NCBI RefSeq assembly: GCF_004307995.1
Contig: NZ_SIRE01000012.1
Location: 186,001-250,000, forward strand
Direction: 5' to 3'
Origin: Paenibacillus thalictri
Lineage (GTDB): Bacteria; Bacillota; Bacilli; Paenibacillales; NBRC-103111
DNA length: 64,000 bases
Below, piece after piece: positions 53,712-61,886 of the stretch; positions within the stretch are counted from its first letter, which is position 1, and each line of letters opens with the position of its first letter. Below the pieces are notes generated by a model, which saw only the letters and a list, made by a program, of their open reading frames with translations, did not search any database and was not told where the DNA came from. Both the position numbers and the translations under genes were made by a program.

Positions 53712-53728
53712 CATTTATGGTAGGGTTC
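53704..53728 (-). other. Right attachment site within the rlmH 3' end
   Basis: The sequence TTAGCCGTCATTTATGGTA continues GGGTTC. It contains the rlmH stop (TGA at 53711-53713 on the minus strand) and the codons for E-P-Y-H-K. Two bases differ from the left site. Confidence 0.85.
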
Positions 53729-54190
53729 CCCCCGATTGATCTTCATCGCGCGGTACACCTGCTCGACCAGCACGAGGCGCATCAGCTGGTGCGGCAGGGT
53801 CATCCTGCCGAACGACAGCTTCAGCTCCGCGCGCGCCAAAACCGCGGGGGCTAGCCCTAGCGAGCCCCCGATCACAAACGCCACCTGGCTGCGCCCATAG
53901 GTGGCCAGCTCCTGCATCCGCTCCGCAAGCTCCTCGGATGACAGCGTCTTGCCGTCGATTGCCAGCGCGACGACATAAACTTCAGGACGCAGCGCGGCCA
54001 ATATCCGCTCGCCCTCCCGCTCCCGCACCTGCCGCTCTTCGGCAGGCGACATCGTCTCCGGTGCCTTCTCGTCCGGCACCTCAACCATCTGCAGCTTGGC
54101 ATAAGGGCCAAGCCGCTTCGTATACTCCGCAATGCCTTGCACCAGATAAGATTCCTTTAACTTCCCGACCGCAACAATTTGTACTTGCAT
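53711..54190 (-). CDS. rlmH: 23S rRNA pseudouridine-1915 N3-methyltransferase RlmH
   Basis: The start at the second ATG (MQVQIVAVGKLKESYL) gives 159 residues, the usual length; the ORF-initial ATG three codons earlier is too close to GAGGT. The SPOUT knot is clear: VYVVALAIDGKTLSSEELAE, then FVIGGSLGLAP, and the C-terminal HQLMRLVLVEQVYRAMKINR with GEPYHK. It methylates pseudouridine 1915 using SAM. The gene is the insertion target (orfX in staphylococci) and is kept intact because the repeat restores its last codons. Confidence 0.96.
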   Translation of the reverse strand: MQVQIVAVGKLKESYLVQGIAEYTKRLGPYAKLQMVEVPDEKAPETMSPAEERQVREREGERILAALRPEVYVVALAIDGKTLSSEELAERMQELATYGRSQVAFVIGGSLGLAPAVLARAELKLSFGRMTLPHQLMRLVLVEQVYRAMKINRGEPYHK

Positions 54191-54276
54191 CTGCTGCATA
54201 CACCTCTATCTTCAGAAATAGTGCTTTTCTTACCGCTTCATAACAACAAAAAGGGAGGCCGCAGCCCCCCCCCCTT

Positions 54277-54444
54277 CTACACAACCAGAAACCGTCCCGG
54301 AGCGCTGCAGCGCTCGCAGCAATCCGGCGGCTCCCACGCGGAAAAACGCGTTTTTTCCAAATCGACAATATCCGGAGCCTCTTCATATTCATCAACAAAT
54401 TCGTCAATGGCGATTTCTAGATGATCGATGCAAACAACATGCAT
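54277..54444 (-). CDS. CxxH/CxxC small zinc-motif protein
   Basis: A 55-residue frame starts MHVVCIDHLEIAIDEFVDEY and has C-x-x-H (CIDH) and a later C-x-x-C (CERC) near the end. This matches the small 'CxxH/CxxC protein' family found beside rlmH/htrA in bacilli. GGGAG stands upstream. It probably binds zinc. The role is unknown. Confidence 0.8.
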   Translation of the reverse strand: MHVVCIDHLEIAIDEFVDEYEEAPDIVDLEKTRFSAWEPPDCCERCSAPGRFLVV

Positions 54445-54472
54445 AACCTAAACTCCCATCATGAGTGCGTCA

Positions 54473-55699
54473 TTATTTATCTTTTAACTCGGCCAGCGTC
54501 AAGACGGCTGTCGCCTTTTTGCCGCCGCGGTAATAGGTTACGTTCAATTTCTCGCCGATCGCTTTCGATCCGTAGATGTACTTGCGCAGCTCCAGCGTGC
54601 TGCCGATTGGCTTGCCGTCCAGCTCCGTAATTACATCGTTGGTTTTCAACCCGGCTTCCTTCGCCGGCCCTATGGCATCCAGCACGATAATACCAGTTTT
54701 CACCTCAGAAGGCAGCTTTAAAACATCCGTCCCGGCAAAAGATTGCAATTCCTGCGTAACTACGCCCATATAAGGACGTTTCACCTTGTGGTACTGGATC
54801 AGACTGTCGATGACCGTCTTCACCTGATTAATCGGTATGGCAAAACCAAGACCTTCAACGCCGTAATCAGCAACCTTTAGCGTATTGATACCGATGACTT
54901 TGCCTTCCATATTCACAAGTGCTCCGCCGCTGTTGCCGGAGTTAATAGCGGCGTCAGTTTGGATGACTTCCATTTCCCAATCAAATTCGCCTTCCTTGCC
55001 CAGCGACACGGGAATAAGCCGTTTAGGGGAGCTGATAATGCCGCGGGTCGTTGTAGGGGCAACGCCCAGGCCCAGCGGATTGCCGATCGCGATGACCGTC
55101 TCTCCCGATTTCAATATATCCGAATCACCGAATTCGGCGATCTGTTTGACACCCGCTCCATCTATTTCTACGACGGCAAGATCGCTGATCTGGTCGTTTC
55201 CGACCAAAGTTCCCTTCTTCCGTTCACCGGAAGAAAGCACGACCTCCAACTGTGTCGATCCGTCTACAACATGGTTGTTGGTCACGATTCGCACTTTGTC
55301 GCCGACTTTTTGAAACACAACGCCGGAACCAAGACCGGATCCGCGTGCCTGCTTATCGGCACCGTCTTTCCGTGAACTGATAATGCTGACCACCGCCGGA
55401 CCCACTTTCTCCGCCGCATGCACTACCGCATCACTGATCAACTGCTGCGTGTCTCCCACCTTCGGAGCGACAGCCGCAACAGCGGTCTCTTTGGACACGG
55501 AAGGCCTTGTTGCAAGCAGAATGCCGCCAATAAGGGCAATAAGGATAAGCGTCACGAGCGCGCCGCCAAGTGCGGGAACCGCCCAATCCGGAAACGTGCG
55601 GCTGCGGCCGATCCGGGTCATTCCATAACGGGGCTCTTTTGGCGCCGGGCTCCATTTGGATACTTTGGTTGAGTAGAAATCATCTTCAAAGAAACTCAT
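54473..55699 (-). CDS. htrA: HtrA/DegP-like membrane-anchored serine protease
   Basis: The 408-residue protein has a cytoplasmic head, one membrane span (about 42-63) and an extracellular trypsin-like domain with H143 (VTNNHVVDG), D173 (ISDLAVVEID) and S257 (INSGNSGGAL). One PDZ domain closes it (TGIIVLDAIGPAKEAGLKTN, DVITELDGKPIGS). It degrades misfolded exported proteins. The position between wal genes and rlmH is the conserved one in bacilli (htrC/yyxA place). Confidence 0.94.
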   Translation of the reverse strand: MSFFEDDFYSTKVSKWSPAPKEPRYGMTRIGRSRTFPDWAVPALGGALVTLILIALIGGILLATRPSVSKETAVAAVAPKVGDTQQLISDAVVHAAEKVGPAVVSIISSRKDGADKQARGSGLGSGVVFQKVGDKVRIVTNNHVVDGSTQLEVVLSSGERKKGTLVGNDQISDLAVVEIDGAGVKQIAEFGDSDILKSGETVIAIGNPLGLGVAPTTTRGIISSPKRLIPVSLGKEGEFDWEMEVIQTDAAINSGNSGGALVNMEGKVIGINTLKVADYGVEGLGFAIPINQVKTVIDSLIQYHKVKRPYMGVVTQELQSFAGTDVLKLPSEVKTGIIVLDAIGPAKEAGLKTNDVITELDGKPIGSTLELRKYIYGSKAIGEKLNVTYYRGGKKATAVLTLAELKDK

Positions 55700-55967
55700 C
55701 GGCGCTTCTTCTCCCTATTGTATATTCGCACCTTTATGAAATCCGCCGCTCGCAAGTACCCGGGTCGTGTATTTGAAACGATAAGGGGCCTTGTACAGCC
55801 AGGCTGCTGCGATCGGCTTAATCCATTGTGTTAAAGATGACCTTTGCTCCACACTCGCCTGAAAATTATCGATTCCTTTACGAAAAAAACAGGAATGTTT
55901 TTGCCGTCAGCCGACTATACTTCATAGTAAATAAGTTCATGCTAGATTAATAGAAAGGACGAGATAA

Positions 55968-56177
55968 ATGAACCGTATCCACTCCCACATGGAACAAGTG
56001 AATGTGATCGCCAAGCTGGCCGATCTGTCGAACCAGCATTACCGCAATACGTTGGCCTTAAGCGCCGTAATCGAATTATTAATTGAACAAGGCCTATTAA
56101 CCGCTGAGCAAATCCGCTCGAAAGCCGCCGAGCTCGACGCTTCCGCTATGCCTCATCCAGAGAGTCCCACGGTGTAG
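55968..56177 (+). CDS. Small hypothetical protein opposite walJ
   Basis: The 69-residue protein (MNRIHSHMEQVNVIAKLADL) starts behind AAAGGACGAGATAA, with an AT-rich promoter-like region upstream. It overlaps the 3' end of walJ by 32 bp, tail to tail. It looks like the short 'ELLIEQGLLTAEQI' proteins of Paenibacillus. Function unknown. Confidence 0.65.
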   Translation: MNRIHSHMEQVNVIAKLADLSNQHYRNTLALSAVIELLIEQGLLTAEQIRSKAAELDASAMPHPESPTV

Positions 56178-56949
56178 GACGGTCATAATATGTATCCTTC
56201 AGTTTCGCCCGGTGATCGTCCTTGGCGAAACGATCTTCTACAATGTTATTCACGGTCAGCCTGGCCAAATCCATCAGGTTGTGGTCGCGGCTTAAATGAG
56301 CCAGGTAGACCCGTTTCGTTCTCCCGGTGGTCACTTCACAGAGCGCGTCTCCGGCCGCTTCGTTCGATAAATGGCCGACATCGCTTAAGATCCGCCGTTT
56401 AATATTCCACGGATAGCGGCCCATTCGCAGCATTTCCACATCGTGATTCGACTCCAGCACAAGCACGTCGCTGTCCGTAATCTGGTCCCTGACTTTATCG
56501 CTCATGTAACCGAGATCGGTTGCCACACTCAGCTTCTGCTCGCCTTCATAGAACGTGTATCCTACCGGCTCCGCCGCGTCGTGGGAAATGCCGAACGATT
56601 CCACCTTCATCGTGCCAAAATCGAGCATTTCCCCCGTCTGCAGCACCTTCCGCTTGTCGTCCGCTATTTCCCCGATCTGCTTATTCAGCTCTTCCCATGT
56701 TTTTTCATTGGCATATACGGGAAGATCGTATTTTCGGGCCACCGCACCCAGACCCTTGATGTGATCGGCATGCTCGTGTGTAACCAGGATCGCGTCGATG
56801 TCCTTCGCTGAAGCGTCCCGTTCACGTAATAGCTGGTCAATCTTCTTTGCGCTTAATCCGGCATCAATCAGTACCGTGTGCTCCCCATTCGAGACCACCG
56901 TGGCATTGCCGGTTGAGCCGCTGGATAATATCGTAAAACGAATCCCCAT
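56146..56949 (-). CDS. walJ: Metallo-beta-lactamase-fold exonuclease-like protein WalJ (YycJ)
   Basis: The 267-residue protein has the fold signature THEHADHIKG (HxHxDH), the SSGSTGN start and LESNHDVEML typical of YycJ/WalJ. Members of this group act on DNA ends in tests and are linked to coordination of division and replication. It is the fifth gene of the wal operon; the start is a strong ATG at 56949. Confidence 0.93.
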   Translation of the reverse strand: MGIRFTILSSGSTGNATVVSNGEHTVLIDAGLSAKKIDQLLRERDASAKDIDAILVTHEHADHIKGLGAVARKYDLPVYANEKTWEELNKQIGEIADDKRKVLQTGEMLDFGTMKVESFGISHDAAEPVGYTFYEGEQKLSVATDLGYMSDKVRDQITDSDVLVLESNHDVEMLRMGRYPWNIKRRILSDVGHLSNEAAGDALCEVTTGRTKRVYLAHLSRDHNLMDLARLTVNNIVEDRFAKDDHRAKLKDTYYDRPTPWDSLDEA

Positions 56950-56983
56950 TCGATTATCTCCTCATCTTGCTTTGCACAACACG

Positions 56984-57724
56984 TTACCTTTTGCCGTTCT
57001 GCGGCACTTCCACCGCACCGTTCAACGCATGAATATAATAAAAATCGCCGTTAGCAAGCGCCACCCGCCAGGACGGTACCATGTACATCGTTTGCGAATT
57101 GTACACCTGGCCGTGATACCCCAGCTTCATGCTTGTGATGACCGAATTATTCGGCATATAATTTTCGATTAAGCTGCGCAGAGCGATATGCATCGGAATA
57201 ACCTTCTGCTCCTTCTGCTCTCCTTCTGATTGTACTTCAACATAGCCCTGTTTGTAAGCGGAAATTTGACCGTTCTGCTCATACAGCTCCAGCTTCACCT
57301 CAAACATCGGCAGCGTCCCGTTTAATTGATGAAACACGTATACGCCGTTTTTGCTCTCCACCGGATCGTATTGATACGATTCGATGTGCTGGATCGCCAT
57401 TTTGGCCGTCATATCTTTCATCGCGCCTTTGCTCAACAGCGGATTGTAACGGAACGGCAGCTGCAGCGGAATTTGCTTATCCGATTTCATATTCTCATCG
57501 AATCGCACGACAATTTCCTTGAGCTTCGGCACATCCTTCGGCAGCTCGGAGGGAAGCTGAATGTTCTTCGTTCTAACCAGATGCTTAATCTCCTCCAGTG
57601 CAGTCGAAGCGTCCGCTACGGACTGCAGCTGCACCGAACGGCTCGTCCATAGCTGGTAACCCAATATCAGGTTCAAGATTAGAAACGAGAAGATAAGGAT
57701 CGATTTCACCCTGCCCCAGTCCAT
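56984..57724 (-). CDS. walI: WalI (YycI), regulatory protein of the WalRK system
   Basis: The 246-residue protein has one N-terminal span (SILIFSFLILNLILGYQLWT) and an extracellular part with the YycI fold features KGYVEVQSEGEQKE and YIHALNGAVEVPQ. With WalH it restrains WalK at the membrane. It lies 34 bp before walJ. Confidence 0.92.
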   Translation of the reverse strand: MDWGRVKSILIFSFLILNLILGYQLWTSRSVQLQSVADASTALEEIKHLVRTKNIQLPSELPKDVPKLKEIVVRFDENMKSDKQIPLQLPFRYNPLLSKGAMKDMTAKMAIQHIESYQYDPVESKNGVYVFHQLNGTLPMFEVKLELYEQNGQISAYKQGYVEVQSEGEQKEQKVIPMHIALRSLIENYMPNNSVITSMKLGYHGQVYNSQTMYMVPSWRVALANGDFYYIHALNGAVEVPQNGKR

Positions 57725-57904
57725 ACAGTACCTCCCTCCTTTTTACCTTTGTTGTTTGCAAAACAGCACGCTGTATAACGCAATCGTGTTTTTTACATTT
57801 ATTGTAATTTCCCGAACACCACGTGACTCGATCAAATCTCGCAACCTTTTACGAGATCCTTCCCGTTTCATCTTCTGCCATGAACCGGACCCTATCACAC
57901 CGTC
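57725..57904. other. Unusual gap between walH and walI
   Basis: These genes are usually adjoining. Here 180 bp separate them, with TTACA-TTTAT-TGTAA (57793-57807) as the only clear palindrome. It may carry an extra promoter for walI-walJ. Confidence 0.4.
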
Positions 57905-59188
57905 CTACTCCAAAAACTCGTACGATCCGTCCCGCAGCTCCACCGCCCAAGCCGGTACCAGCTCCAGCGTCTGGTCGGTCAGCACCGTTTTATAGGCTGG
58001 ATACATCGAATAAATGCTGAACTTCTTCGGATATTGAGCCAGCTTCGGCTCCAGCTCCTCGGTACCGGCAATCTGCATCTCTTTCACCGTTTGCGTGCGG
58101 ACATCCGGCACGATCAAGGATCGCTCGAAGCTGGATACGACTCCTTTTTGCAGCACAACTTTAATGTATCCGATATTTTCCGTTCTCTGGTTAATGACCG
58201 GGTAAGAGCCATAATATTGCCTGAAAATAAACGACTGATTCGAGGTAAGCAGCCGCTGCGGCACCTTGCTGACCGTATATTTCCCGTTCCAGCCGCCGTG
58301 CTGGTTCACGAACTGAATAGCGGCCAGCAAACTCTCCCGCAGCTCAACCTTGCTTTCTACCGGCGCTACCGGGTCGGAGTAGGTCATCCAATGCTGATCG
58401 TTTTTCAGCTGCAATCCCCGCTTGCCGTCCGTATAGATTTCCGAACCGTCCCGTTCAGTCAAATTGCGCGTAATCGCCGGATCGACAAAAAAGCTTCGTT
58501 TCAGCTGTTCCGCCGTATATTGGGTGAAATTAAACTTGTACGACGGGAGCGTCAAAGGTTTTGTCGGCAAGTAATAATCGCCGGCCCCCATCGTATAAGG
58601 GGTTAACGTCTCGCCGAGGCTGACGAACTTCTCGATATCCTTTATCGTAAAATCCGCCTTGATGGCCTCATATACAATCGAAGAAGTATCGGTAAAAAAG
58701 AACGTCCGCACATCGTCCTTTGATTCCTTCGTATAAATCCAGATCCGGGTGACCAGATCGTTTTCGATCGGCAGATCGCCTTTAAACTGCATGATTCGCT
58801 GCAGTACGTTAAACGGCACGCCATCCCGGAACCTCAGCTCGACACCCTGCTGCTTATTGCGCACGTCATCCCAATTGACCGCCAGAGAGGCGCCGTTAAG
58901 CTTGCGGAACCCTTCAATGTAACGCTGTTTCACGATATCGAAAATGCTGTTGTAATACGGCGTACTGGAGTACAGCACCGTATGCGTTTGATTGCCTAAA
59001 TGCAACACCATCTGATCGGGAAACAGCAGATCTTCGAGCACGGCCTGGGAACCTACCGGTTCGGCTTTCACATACTCTTCCTGAGCGAGAGGTTCAAGCT
59101 GAGGAGAGCTGTAAGCCAGATAATAGCTTTCCACCAGACTCAAACAGACCAATATGGCCAAGACGACCGTCTTCAGCTTCTCTATCAT
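57905..59188 (-). CDS. walH: WalH (YycH), regulatory protein of the WalRK system
   Basis: The 427-residue protein has an N-terminal anchor (VVLAILVCLSLVESYYLAYS) and a large extracellular YycH domain (ending ELVPAWAVELRDGSYEF). The gene start overlaps the walK stop by four bases (ATGA). It modulates WalK activity with WalI. Confidence 0.93.
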   Translation of the reverse strand: MIEKLKTVVLAILVCLSLVESYYLAYSSPQLEPLAQEEYVKAEPVGSQAVLEDLLFPDQMVLHLGNQTHTVLYSSTPYYNSIFDIVKQRYIEGFRKLNGASLAVNWDDVRNKQQGVELRFRDGVPFNVLQRIMQFKGDLPIENDLVTRIWIYTKESKDDVRTFFFTDTSSIVYEAIKADFTIKDIEKFVSLGETLTPYTMGAGDYYLPTKPLTLPSYKFNFTQYTAEQLKRSFFVDPAITRNLTERDGSEIYTDGKRGLQLKNDQHWMTYSDPVAPVESKVELRESLLAAIQFVNQHGGWNGKYTVSKVPQRLLTSNQSFIFRQYYGSYPVINQRTENIGYIKVVLQKGVVSSFERSLIVPDVRTQTVKEMQIAGTEELEPKLAQYPKKFSIYSMYPAYKTVLTDQTLELVPAWAVELRDGSYEFLE

Positions 59189-61023
59189 ACGGCAGCATTC
59201 TCCTCCATCTGGTATGGCAGTGTAAAGACCACCTTCGTCCCTTGGTTCAGCTCCGATTCCAGCATGATAGTGCCCCCGTGCGCTTTTACTATTTCCCGGG
59301 CAATCGACAGACCGAGCCCTGTCCCTCCCATGCTGCGCGACCTTGCTTTATCCACCCTATAGAAACGGTCAAAAATCCGGTTTAAATCTTTTTTCGGAAT
59401 GCCGATACCGTTGTCCTGTACCGTCACTTCCACCCATTTGGCGTCCTGCACCGCCGCGCGTAAGGAAATACTGCCGCCTTCGCCCGTATATTTCACCGCG
59501 TTGGACACCAGATTGTCCAGCACCTGATCGATCCGGTCGCGGTCCAGCATCATGACGCCAAGTGCGTGGTCTACCTCAACGCGAATGTCGATTTGCCTTT
59601 GCAGCATCTGCACGGAGAACCGGTCGACTACCTCATCCAGCATCTCGGCTACATCGGTAGGCTCCTTGCTGATCGTCACCTGCTTGGAATCAAGCCTGGA
59701 CAGCTGCAGCAAATCGTTGACCAGCCGAATCATCCGCTCCGTCTCGTTTCGCGTGACGCCGACGAATTTGTGGGCAAGCTGCGGTTCCTCAATGGCCCCG
59801 TCTTCCAACGCTTCAAGGTAGCTTTTGATCGTTGTCAGCGGCGTACGCAGCTCGTGGGATACGTTAGCTACGAATTCGCGGCGCGACAGCTCCAGCTTTT
59901 CCTGCTCCGTCACATCCTGAAGAACAACGATCGTTCCGCCCGCTCCCGTCCCGCGGCTGTGGATCCGGGTGAACGACAGCTTCACCGACTGCTCCTCATC
60001 TTCTTCCGCATTGTATACCTGCAGCGTCACCATCTGGCCTTCACCCGAGCTGAGCCGGTTCAGTTCCTCATTCGAAAAGCCCAGCGATTCGGAGAGAGGT
60101 TTGCCAAGCGCCGTCTCCTCATTAATCAGCAGCATCTGCTTCGCCCTGCGGTTAATCATAATAACCTGTCCTTGGTCGTCCGTCGCCAGCAGGCCTTCAT
60201 TCATATTCGCCAGAATCGATGCCAGCTTTTCTTTCTCTTCTTCGTTTAATGACAACGCCTCTTTTAACTTGGCGGTCATGAAATTAAACGTATTGCCCAG
60301 TTGGCCGATTTCATCGTTGCCTTTGATTTTTACCTTTTGGACAAAATTGCCCTCGGCCACCGCAGTGGCTTGCTTCGTTATTTCCTTAATCGGACTCGTT
60401 ATCGCATGAGTCAGAATGACGCCAAGCCCCACCGTTAAGGCGAGCGCGATAAGTGTCCCGGAAATAAATATTTTGTTGATCGAATTCATTGTATTGTAAA
60501 TATCTTCCATGGAAGCTACGATATATACCGCCCCGACCACCTGAGCCCCGCTGCCAATCGGACGCGTAATTACGACCTTACGGATATTGTCCATATCGAT
60601 GAACATACGGGGATTGTCTTTAATGCCCTGCAGCGCCCGGCTGACCTCGGTTTGCGTATTTTTTTGCCCGACGATCATCTGGTGGTTCTGCTGCGTTGTC
60701 GTAATGACGATACCGTTGGCATCAATAACTTGAATTTCCGCTTTGCTGATCGCAAATAAATTATTGATCACGTCGTTCAGACCGGCAGACGGCTTCTTAT
60801 CTTCGTTGGCTTTCCCTTCCTGCAAACCGCGCATGTAAGGCTCGATATATTCAGCCAGCAAATAAGCCTGCTTCGTGCGGGAGTCGAGAAAGTCGTTCTT
60901 GAAATAACTCTCCAGCGTTCGTATAAAATAAACCCCGATCAGTTGCATGGCAATCAGGATCAGCAGCACGTAAATAATAATCAGCTTGGCCTGAACCGAT
61001 TGAAACAAACGGATCTTCTGCAC
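59185..61023 (-). CDS. walK: Essential sensor kinase WalK
   Basis: The 612-residue protein begins at GTG 61023, three bases after walR. Spans lie at about 13-34 and 186-206, with an extracellular PAS-like sensor between. HAMP (210-260), PAS (270-375), H390 in FVANVSHELRTPLTTIKSYL, and the ATPase boxes (N: NLVSNAVKY, G1: DNGIGIP, G2: GTGLGLSI) follow. It controls cell-wall metabolism through WalR. Confidence 0.96.
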   Translation of the reverse strand: MQKIRLFQSVQAKLIIIYVLLILIAMQLIGVYFIRTLESYFKNDFLDSRTKQAYLLAEYIEPYMRGLQEGKANEDKKPSAGLNDVINNLFAISKAEIQVIDANGIVITTTQQNHQMIVGQKNTQTEVSRALQGIKDNPRMFIDMDNIRKVVITRPIGSGAQVVGAVYIVASMEDIYNTMNSINKIFISGTLIALALTVGLGVILTHAITSPIKEITKQATAVAEGNFVQKVKIKGNDEIGQLGNTFNFMTAKLKEALSLNEEEKEKLASILANMNEGLLATDDQGQVIMINRRAKQMLLINEETALGKPLSESLGFSNEELNRLSSGEGQMVTLQVYNAEEDEEQSVKLSFTRIHSRGTGAGGTIVVLQDVTEQEKLELSRREFVANVSHELRTPLTTIKSYLEALEDGAIEEPQLAHKFVGVTRNETERMIRLVNDLLQLSRLDSKQVTISKEPTDVAEMLDEVVDRFSVQMLQRQIDIRVEVDHALGVMMLDRDRIDQVLDNLVSNAVKYTGEGGSISLRAAVQDAKWVEVTVQDNGIGIPKKDLNRIFDRFYRVDKARSRSMGGTGLGLSIAREIVKAHGGTIMLESELNQGTKVVFTLPYQMEENAAV

Positions 61024-61026
61024 GGA

Positions 61027-61770
61027 CTAATTGCCCCCCGATTTCGGATTGCGCATCATATAACCGAGTCCGCGGCGGGTCGTTATGTACTCCGGCCGGC
61101 TCGGGTCGTCCTCAAGCTTCTCGCGCAAGCGGCGAATCGTCACATCGACGGTTCGCACATCACCGAAATATTCGAAGCCCCATACTGCCTGCAGCAGATG
61201 TTCCCGGGTCATCACCCGGCCGGCATTTTTGGCCATATATTGCACCAGCTCAAACTCCCGGTGGGTCAGATCCAATTGAACGCCATCCTTATAGACGACG
61301 TACATGTCGCTGTCAATCAACAGCTGGTGCACACGCAGTCCCTGAGGCGCTCCTGTGCCGGAACCCGCTCCCGTTCCTGACTCCGGCTGGGAGGCCTGTT
61401 GGGCTTTGGACTGTCTGCGCAGATGCGCCTTCACACGGGCCAGCAGCTCTCTGGTTCCAAACGGCTTGGTCACATAATCGTCGGCGCCCAGTTCCAAGCC
61501 GAGCACCTTGTCGATCTCCGTATCTTTGGCCGTCAGCATAATAATCGGCGTATTCAGACGGGTTCTGACTTCTCTGCACACATCCATGCCGTCCTTCACC
61601 GGAAGCATCAGATCCAGCAAAATCAAATCCGGCTCTTCGGAAAAGGCCAGCTCCACGGCTTTCCCGCCGTCATAAGCGCAGATTACCTCATAACCTTCCT
61701 TCTCGAGATTAAACTTCAATATATCCGCAATCGGCTGCTCATCGTCGACAACGAGAATTTTTCCATACAT
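61027..61770 (-). CDS. walR: Essential response regulator WalR
   Basis: The start is ATG 61770 (MYGKILVVDDEQPI); the frame to 61845 is open but unneeded. The 247-residue protein has phospho-acceptor D53 (LILLDLMLPVKDG) and a C-terminal winged helix (VDVTIRRLREKLEDDP). A glycine/serine-rich insert (PESGTGAGSGTGAPQG) lies between the domains, longer than in Bacillus. It drives autolysin and wall genes. Confidence 0.96.
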   Translation of the reverse strand: MYGKILVVDDEQPIADILKFNLEKEGYEVICAYDGGKAVELAFSEEPDLILLDLMLPVKDGMDVCREVRTRLNTPIIMLTAKDTEIDKVLGLELGADDYVTKPFGTRELLARVKAHLRRQSKAQQASQPESGTGAGSGTGAPQGLRVHQLLIDSDMYVVYKDGVQLDLTHREFELVQYMAKNAGRVMTREHLLQAVWGFEYFGDVRTVDVTIRRLREKLEDDPSRPEYITTRRGLGYMMRNPKSGGN

Positions 61771-61833
61771 GACTACCGCCGCCTTTACTTGTAAATCAAG
61801 GTCTCTTTCGTCTATATTACCATATCCCAATGC

Positions 61834-61876
61834 AAAAAGAGACATGGATAAGCTTGTTGCCTGCTTATTCCATGTC
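61834..61876 (-). terminator. Terminator of the M23 peptidase gene
   Basis: GACATGGATAAGC and GCTTATTCCATGTC form the stem; on the minus strand TCTTTTT follows. Confidence 0.85.
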
Positions 61877-61886
61877 CCTTGCTCTG

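Larger units (their letters stand above)
30014..53728. mobile_element. SCC-like integrative element inserted at the 3' end of rlmH
   Basis: Seen: a 25-bp direct repeat with two mismatches at both ends (30014-30038 and 53704-53728) that includes the last codons and stop of rlmH; a 14-bp perfect inverted repeat just inside both ends; two large serine recombinases plus a short third one; a primase/SF3 helicase; RadC; and a DUF960 protein. Known: staphylococcal SCC elements insert at this exact site using Ccr serine recombinases and carry a Cch helicase and small DUF960-type genes. Inferred: this is a related element in a Paenibacillus-like host, about 23.7 kb long. Base composition rises sharply at the rlmH side. 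The exact left border could also lie in a tandem array (see findings). Confidence 0.8.

Noticed and set aside
54277..54444. Alternative overlapping frames on both strands at the CxxH/CxxC gene
   Set aside because: Longer frames exist here, but only the 55-residue one has paired Cys/His motifs, a ribosome site and a conserved place between rlmH and htrA.
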